Below, one piece after another: positions 60,166 through 64,000 of a stretch of DNA of 64,000 bases. The notes under the pieces were generated by a model. The model was given only the letters and a program-made list of their open reading frames with translations, did not search any database and had not been told where the DNA came from. Position 1 is the first letter of the stretch, and every line of letters starts with the position of its first letter. A program made the position numbers and the translations under genes. The stretch comes from Heyndrickxia shackletonii (lineage in GTDB: Bacteria; Bacillota; Bacilli; Bacillales; Bacillaceae_C), in contig NZ_LJJC01000004.1 in NCBI RefSeq assembly GCF_001420715.1, positions 3,677,740-3,741,739 on the forward strand, given 5' to 3'.

Positions 60166-60864
60166 TTATACCTGTGTAAGAATATAAACGAGCGGTTCTG
60201 AACGGTTATTCGTTCCAAAAAAATATAATTGGTTGGCAAGGAAAAGTTCGTAATAACGGTGTTTCGAAGGCTCTGGTTTCCCTCTTAAGCTAATTACTGT
60301 TTGCGGAGGAGCATCAGGTACGATATCGAATTTAAATTCCTCCATAAGTTGCATTAAAAAAAACATTGGAACAGTTGAATTGTAAGAAGCCGGAGTTTCA
60401 TCTTCCAGTAACCAGTTCGGTTGTCCGCCTATTCTATTTTCATTGATAGCAGTTTCAGAAACAGGAGCAAGATTCCAGCGTTTAAATTGGACCTTTTCTT
60501 TGTAATCCTTTCGCAAAATGCCGGCTCTCGTTTCAAACATAATGATTTTAAAATTACGCTGATAAGTTTCCAAAAAGCCTTTTGGGATATCTACACCATG
60601 CAGGGAATCTTGTAACATTTCCGGGATAAGGTATTCTTCATGTGCACAAGAAGTGCATGAAAATACGGCCATTGATAGATCATGCCATCTATGGCTTTCA
60701 GGAAATGCTACTTGAAAAAAGAAGGTTTGCTCAGCACCGCATAGTTGGCAAATTGGAATTTCCATAGAAGCAGGAATACAAGGATGGCCACCGATAAATG
60801 ATTGGTCACTTTCTTTTTGTTGCTGATCAGACGGATCCATTTTTAATATATAACTAGACTCCAT
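60166..60864 (-). CDS. Candidate immunity protein for the PrsW-nuclease toxin
   Basis: The 232-residue acidic soluble protein has two CxxC pairs (Cys39/Cys42 in CQLC, Cys70/Cys73 in CTSC) that could bind zinc, after a GGHPCIPASMEIPICQLCG stretch that recalls the start of DUF1963-like proteins. I do not recognise a named family. It lies 71 bases downstream of the toxin gene on the same strand, the usual place of an immunity gene in polymorphic toxin systems. ATG at 60864 with GAAAGGAAATG upstream. Confidence 0.6.
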   Translation of the reverse strand: MESSYILKMDPSDQQQKESDQSFIGGHPCIPASMEIPICQLCGAEQTFFFQVAFPESHRWHDLSMAVFSCTSCAHEEYLIPEMLQDSLHGVDIPKGFLETYQRNFKIIMFETRAGILRKDYKEKVQFKRWNLAPVSETAINENRIGGQPNWLLEDETPASYNSTVPMFFLMQLMEEFKFDIVPDAPPQTVISLRGKPEPSKHRYYELFLANQLYFFGTNNRSEPLVYILTQV

Positions 60865-60935
60865 TTCCTTTCATCTCCCGTTTCAGTATAAATTTAGTTT
60901 ATCTTATATCGTCTCCTAAAACTAATCATTCTGAT

Positions 60936-62903
60936 TTAAGGGTTTGGAAAAATCCTCGTGATCGTTTCTCCATCGATCCTTACTTGATATAGAACCTCAA
61001 ATGGTCTTGTGGAACCGACAGTGTATTTGGGTACGACACGAACAAAAACAGTTTTCCCTGCTTTCACTTCATCTGCAATCATAGTTTCAAATTGTCTGAA
61101 CCTCCCTCTGTTAATGGACAGGTTTTGTGGGAAGATATTTCCTGAGTTGATGCTTCCAAGTCCTCCAAGGTTTTTACCTATTCCATGACCGGCATCATCT
61201 GTCTGTTTCCCAAGATTTCTTACATATTCTCTGGACGCATTATTAGTATCGGTCCCTTTTTTAATATGACGCTTTTCAATTTTTGCGAAAACAGACCGCA
61301 GTTCACCTTGACTTCCATGAATGGTACGATAAGTTAGACCACCAGTAGTCGTAAATTCATGTCTTGTAAATCCTTTTGCCGTTTTCAAAACTCTTGCTGC
61401 AGCAATTTTTCCAAATGGTAAACGACTAAACCCGATAGTAAAGATAGCTGCAGCTGCATATTCCGGCGTAAGCAATTTTTTAGGATTCCGTATCATATCT
61501 GCCGTTTGATGCCCGCTGGCTGCAAATCCGACCCCGGCTGAAACAGCGCCAATAGCCGACCAGACTCCAAGAAAAGGCACTGATAAGGTAAATGCTCCGG
61601 CAATAATGATTCCCTTCTCCCATCCGGACAAGCCGTCCCACCAATTTTGTAGATTATCAAACAGACAGGCAAAACAAGCTACCGGACCACCATATGAATT
61701 TTCCCAATGGACGAGGACAAGGACAAACAAAAGTGCTGCTGCAATTAGTGTTAAAGCTTGATGATACTTTTGAACATTGGCCATTAGCACCGGCAAACGG
61801 CTCTTCGCTTCAGCACTCCCATGTATGAATGTAAAACCAAGTTCCCTTCGTTCTCTGTAGAAGTAAAGCAAAGAACCAAACCGCTGTCGATCCTTTATGA
61901 GAGATTTAGCCAAGTTCCATAATTCCGTTACAGGATTAATGTTTTTTTCGCCTTCAAGTTTCGGAATACGATTCTTCAATTGGTTTAATTGCCAATAATC
62001 GATAAGTAAAGCAACGACGAGCATCAGTAAAAATAGTGGTTTTGAGGCATAGCCGCCTCCGAACAAATGATGTATCCCATCTAGCCATTTCGGAACATGA
62101 TAGTCAGCATTCCAGATGGCATGATCAAAAATAGACCAAACCAAAAGGAACATGGGAAAGATATAGGTATAACGCTTAAATCGATTTTGATACCTCACTG
62201 CAAACCCGATTCCCAATGCAATCATTGCCGTGAGTAATGAATGCCCAGCGGTCATTTTATCGGGCAAAAGACTTTCCTCAAAATACCCAGGAAACAATGT
62301 AAACAAATCCCAATGAAGCACTTTTCCAGAGAGAAAGGAAACTCCATAATGATCTCCAGATATTAAACGTCGGGTTGTTTCCTCTAAAAATTGAAAACCG
62401 GCTCCCGATGCAGCTCCAATAAGGGCATAGTCTGATAAACTTAAGGATGAAGCACGGCGTGACAAAAAAAGATAGACACCAAGCGGGATCAATTTCAACA
62501 CTTCCTCCGCAATGGGTGTTAAAATAGCTTGGCTCCATACATCTGTTGCCTTCCCGCCGAAAAGCGCGGTAATTGAACCTACTAAAATGGAATTCAGCGG
62601 CACGATCAGCCATGCTCCAGCAAGAAAGAAATATGTATACTGTTTCCATGACAACGTTTTACTGCGACATAAAAGCCAAAATTGTAAAATCACATAAAAC
62701 GACCAAAAAAACTGAACGAATATTTTTCGTGAGTCTTTCATGAAAATTAAACTGAGAACGAAGACAATCAAGCAAGCCCAAGAGAAAATGGCATAAATAC
62801 GCAAAATCCACGGATGTTTACGGATCCATTCTTTCCAAAGATGATGAGTAGACTCCAGCATCGTCCTTGTTTTGAATCTAAAGTTTTCAATCCGGCTTAT
62901 CAT
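60936..62903 (-). CDS. Polymorphic toxin: PrsW-type membrane protease domain plus DNA/RNA nuclease domain
   Basis: The 655-residue protein has about ten membrane segments. Residues 90-300 match PrsW-type glutamic intramembrane proteases: PIAEEVLKLIPLG (Glu133, Glu134, Lys137), FQFLEETTRR, TAGHSLLTAM (His221) and IFDHAIWN. A second membrane part (381-465) follows, with alanine/glycine-rich helices. Residues 510-655 carry a nuclease: DDAGHGIGKNLGGLGS (Asp570, His573), NIFPQNLSINRGRFRQFE and an end beta region, as in non-specific endonucleases of the Endonuclea_NS_2 type. PrsW could release the nuclease from the membrane. ATG after GTGAGG. A candidate immunity gene follows. Confidence 0.8.
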   Translation of the reverse strand: MISRIENFRFKTRTMLESTHHLWKEWIRKHPWILRIYAIFSWACLIVFVLSLIFMKDSRKIFVQFFWSFYVILQFWLLCRSKTLSWKQYTYFFLAGAWLIVPLNSILVGSITALFGGKATDVWSQAILTPIAEEVLKLIPLGVYLFLSRRASSLSLSDYALIGAASGAGFQFLEETTRRLISGDHYGVSFLSGKVLHWDLFTLFPGYFEESLLPDKMTAGHSLLTAMIALGIGFAVRYQNRFKRYTYIFPMFLLVWSIFDHAIWNADYHVPKWLDGIHHLFGGGYASKPLFLLMLVVALLIDYWQLNQLKNRIPKLEGEKNINPVTELWNLAKSLIKDRQRFGSLLYFYRERRELGFTFIHGSAEAKSRLPVLMANVQKYHQALTLIAAALLFVLVLVHWENSYGGPVACFACLFDNLQNWWDGLSGWEKGIIIAGAFTLSVPFLGVWSAIGAVSAGVGFAASGHQTADMIRNPKKLLTPEYAAAAIFTIGFSRLPFGKIAAARVLKTAKGFTRHEFTTTGGLTYRTIHGSQGELRSVFAKIEKRHIKKGTDTNNASREYVRNLGKQTDDAGHGIGKNLGGLGSINSGNIFPQNLSINRGRFRQFETMIADEVKAGKTVFVRVVPKYTVGSTRPFEVLYQVRIDGETITRIFPNP

Positions 62904-63062
62904 ACCTCACACTCCGATTCATGAGTATAGGGGAGTATTCTTTTATTAGGTTTCTGGCGAACTTTTGGTAAGATTTCATTACTTATGGTTTAATACTATA
63001 CCTTATAACAATAGTTATGAGAATAGGTCAAATTTTCCAAAATAATAATAGGAATATGAAAT

Positions 63063-63197
63063 TTACAGGTCCAATTTCTTATTTTTCTCTTCGCATAGTT
63101 CGTCCATGGTTGTCATCACAAACGGTTCGCCATTCTTCGGTTTATTTGGATGTTTAATGCCGATTTTATCTGCAATGACAATTGATTTATAAATGCA
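63063..63197 (-). pseudogene. C-terminal remnant of an unknown protein
   Basis: A frame with no start codon reads IVIADKIGIKHPNKPKNGE, then PFVMTTMDELCEEKNKKLDL to a TAA. It has normal coding character but begins after a stop, so the rest is lost. I cannot name the family. It lies in the 528-base gap 62904-63431, which also holds a terminator and a repeat fragment. Confidence 0.35.
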
Positions 63198-63219
63198 TTA
63201 GCAGTTTATCTAATGAATA

Positions 63220-63254
63220 GAAAAAAGGAAGCTATTCCAGGGGGAATAGCTTCC
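63220..63254 (-). terminator. Terminator on the minus strand
   Basis: Perfect 12-bp stem GGAAGCTATTCC/GGAATAGCTTCC with a 4-base loop, followed on the minus strand by TTTTTTC. It probably ends the amino acid permease transcript. Confidence 0.85.
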
Positions 63255-63289
63255 TTGATTAAAGCTCTTTGTTAATATTGATTGAAGCG

Positions 63290-63375
63290 TAAGACTCTGT
63301 GTTCAAAGATAAACCTAAGCACTGGGCCTCCCGCGGAAAGGTGGTTGCCTGAAGCGGAATTCAACAGATAGTTAA
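63290..63375. repeat. Fragment of a Bacillus-type dispersed repeat
   Basis: GGCCTCCCGCGGAAAGGTGG and TTGCCTGAAGCGGAATTCAA follow a word order common in intergenic repeats of bacilli. It differs from the hairpin element at 14835 and 17175. Confidence 0.35.
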
Positions 63376-63431
63376 TTAAAAAAGTAAATTGTTATTCAAC
63401 ATTATTTACTGATGGTTTTTATATCTTTTCT

Positions 63432-64000
63432 CTAATCATATTTTTTTTCGTAATCAAAAATAATCTCGCATTCTTCTAAAGGAACGACTTTCGTTTTCTT
63501 TATAAATTTAAAGCCAAACCACAGGCAAAGAAATAGAGGTATACCCATATAGGCCGCTATTACACTGCCCCAGTCAATTTTATCAGAAAGAAAAGCTTGG
63601 TAGTCTTGAGCTAAAATGACAATTAGTCCAATGATAATGGCAAAAATAGGTCCGAATGGATACCATTTTGCACGGTAAGGAAGCTTGTCCAGTGAATGCC
63701 CTTGAGCAAGAAAGGCTTTACGGAATCGATAGTGGCTAATGGAAATACCGAGCCAGAAAATAAAGCCTGTGATTCCGATTGAATTCATTAACCATAAATA
63801 AACAATTCCGTCACCGAAGATAGATGATAAAAAGGCAAGCATTCCAACAATGCATGTCAATATGACGGCTGCCACCGGGACTCCCCGTTTATTCAATTTT
63901 GCAAAAATACGCGGTGCCTGTCCCTCTTTTGCCATGGAATACAGCATTCTGGTAGAAGCATAAAGACTGGAATTCCCCGCTGATAAAACGGCTGTTAATA
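63432..64000 (-). CDS. Amino acid permease (APC family), C-terminal part (runs off window)
   Basis: The minus-strand frame is open from the window edge to TAA at 63432, about 188 residues. LTAVLSAGNSSLYASTRMLY is followed by SMAKEGQAPRIFAKLNKRGVP, the conserved loop of APC/AAT-family amino acid permeases (GabP, RocE, proline/aromatic-type transporters). Four further membrane segments follow, then a charged tail. The specificity cannot be told from this part. Confidence 0.88.
   Translation of the reverse strand, partial: LTAVLSAGNSSLYASTRMLYSMAKEGQAPRIFAKLNKRGVPVAAVILTCIVGMLAFLSSIFGDGIVYLWLMNSIGITGFIFWLGISISHYRFRKAFLAQGHSLDKLPYRAKWYPFGPIFAIIIGLIVILAQDYQAFLSDKIDWGSVIAAYMGIPLFLCLWFGFKFIKKTKVVPLEECEIIFDYEKKYD

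Noticed and set aside
60000-60239. 79-codon minus-strand ORF overlapping the immunity candidate
   Set aside because: It begins inside the immunity gene in another frame, and its inner ATG at 60149 has no ribosome site.

Overview
The window looks like chromosomal DNA of a Bacillaceae member (Bacillus sensu lato). It is AT-rich, has strong AGGAGG-type ribosome binding sites, frequent TTG/GTG starts, compact U-tract terminators, and gene families typical of soil bacilli (DUF47/Pit, DtpT, YhgE, PaaX, PadR, RsbR-like STAS, SdpI, PrsW). I cannot name the species from sequence alone. No rRNA, tRNA or CRISPR array was seen.

Layout. 1-1464: end of an acyl-CoA dehydrogenase/CoA-transferase operon. 1660-6270: a WrbA-type quinone reductase behind an MhqR-like operator, a phosphate transporter operon, a purine permease and small ORFs. 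6448-6709: a tandem hairpin repeat. 6829-14621: an operon on the minus strand with an ABC transporter, a hotdog thioesterase, phenylalanine dehydrogenase and E1alpha/E1beta/E2 of a 2-oxoacid dehydrogenase complex; a perfect CcpA cre site lies upstream. 15096-25758: the phenylacetate catabolon (paaK, A, B, C, D, EthD-like, F, G, H, J, then paaX and a nitronate monooxygenase-like gene). 25926-31982: a di/tripeptide transporter, YhgE and a prolyl oligopeptidase. 32113-41726: the 4-hydroxyphenylacetate meta-cleavage pathway (dapA-like, hpaE, B, D, split hpaG, F, C) with a DUF485/SSS symporter pair, divergent from a LysR regulator.

The right part (42940-64000) is mostly accessory. It holds a histidine kinase fused to an RsbR-type STAS module, two orphan ABC permeases, an EamA transporter behind a leader peptide and an SD-sequestering hairpin, a frameshifted Nudix gene, and a higher-GC PadR/DUF1048/DrrAB cassette with a duplicated promoter. 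It also holds an ECF sigma factor with a SnoaL-like tail, an IS110-family element that seems to cut a membrane gene, gene remnants, and a PrsW-protease/nuclease polymorphic toxin with a candidate immunity gene.

How it fits together (inference): peptides or free aromatic amino acids are imported. Phenylalanine dehydrogenase makes phenylpyruvate, and the neighbouring 2-oxoacid dehydrogenase may decarboxylate arylpyruvates directly to arylacetyl-CoA. Phenylacetyl-CoA would enter PaaABCD without needing PaaK, while 4-hydroxyphenylacetyl-CoA could be released by the thioesterase as 4-hydroxyphenylacetate for HpaBC. About 35 kb would then be a single aromatic amino acid catabolic supercluster.
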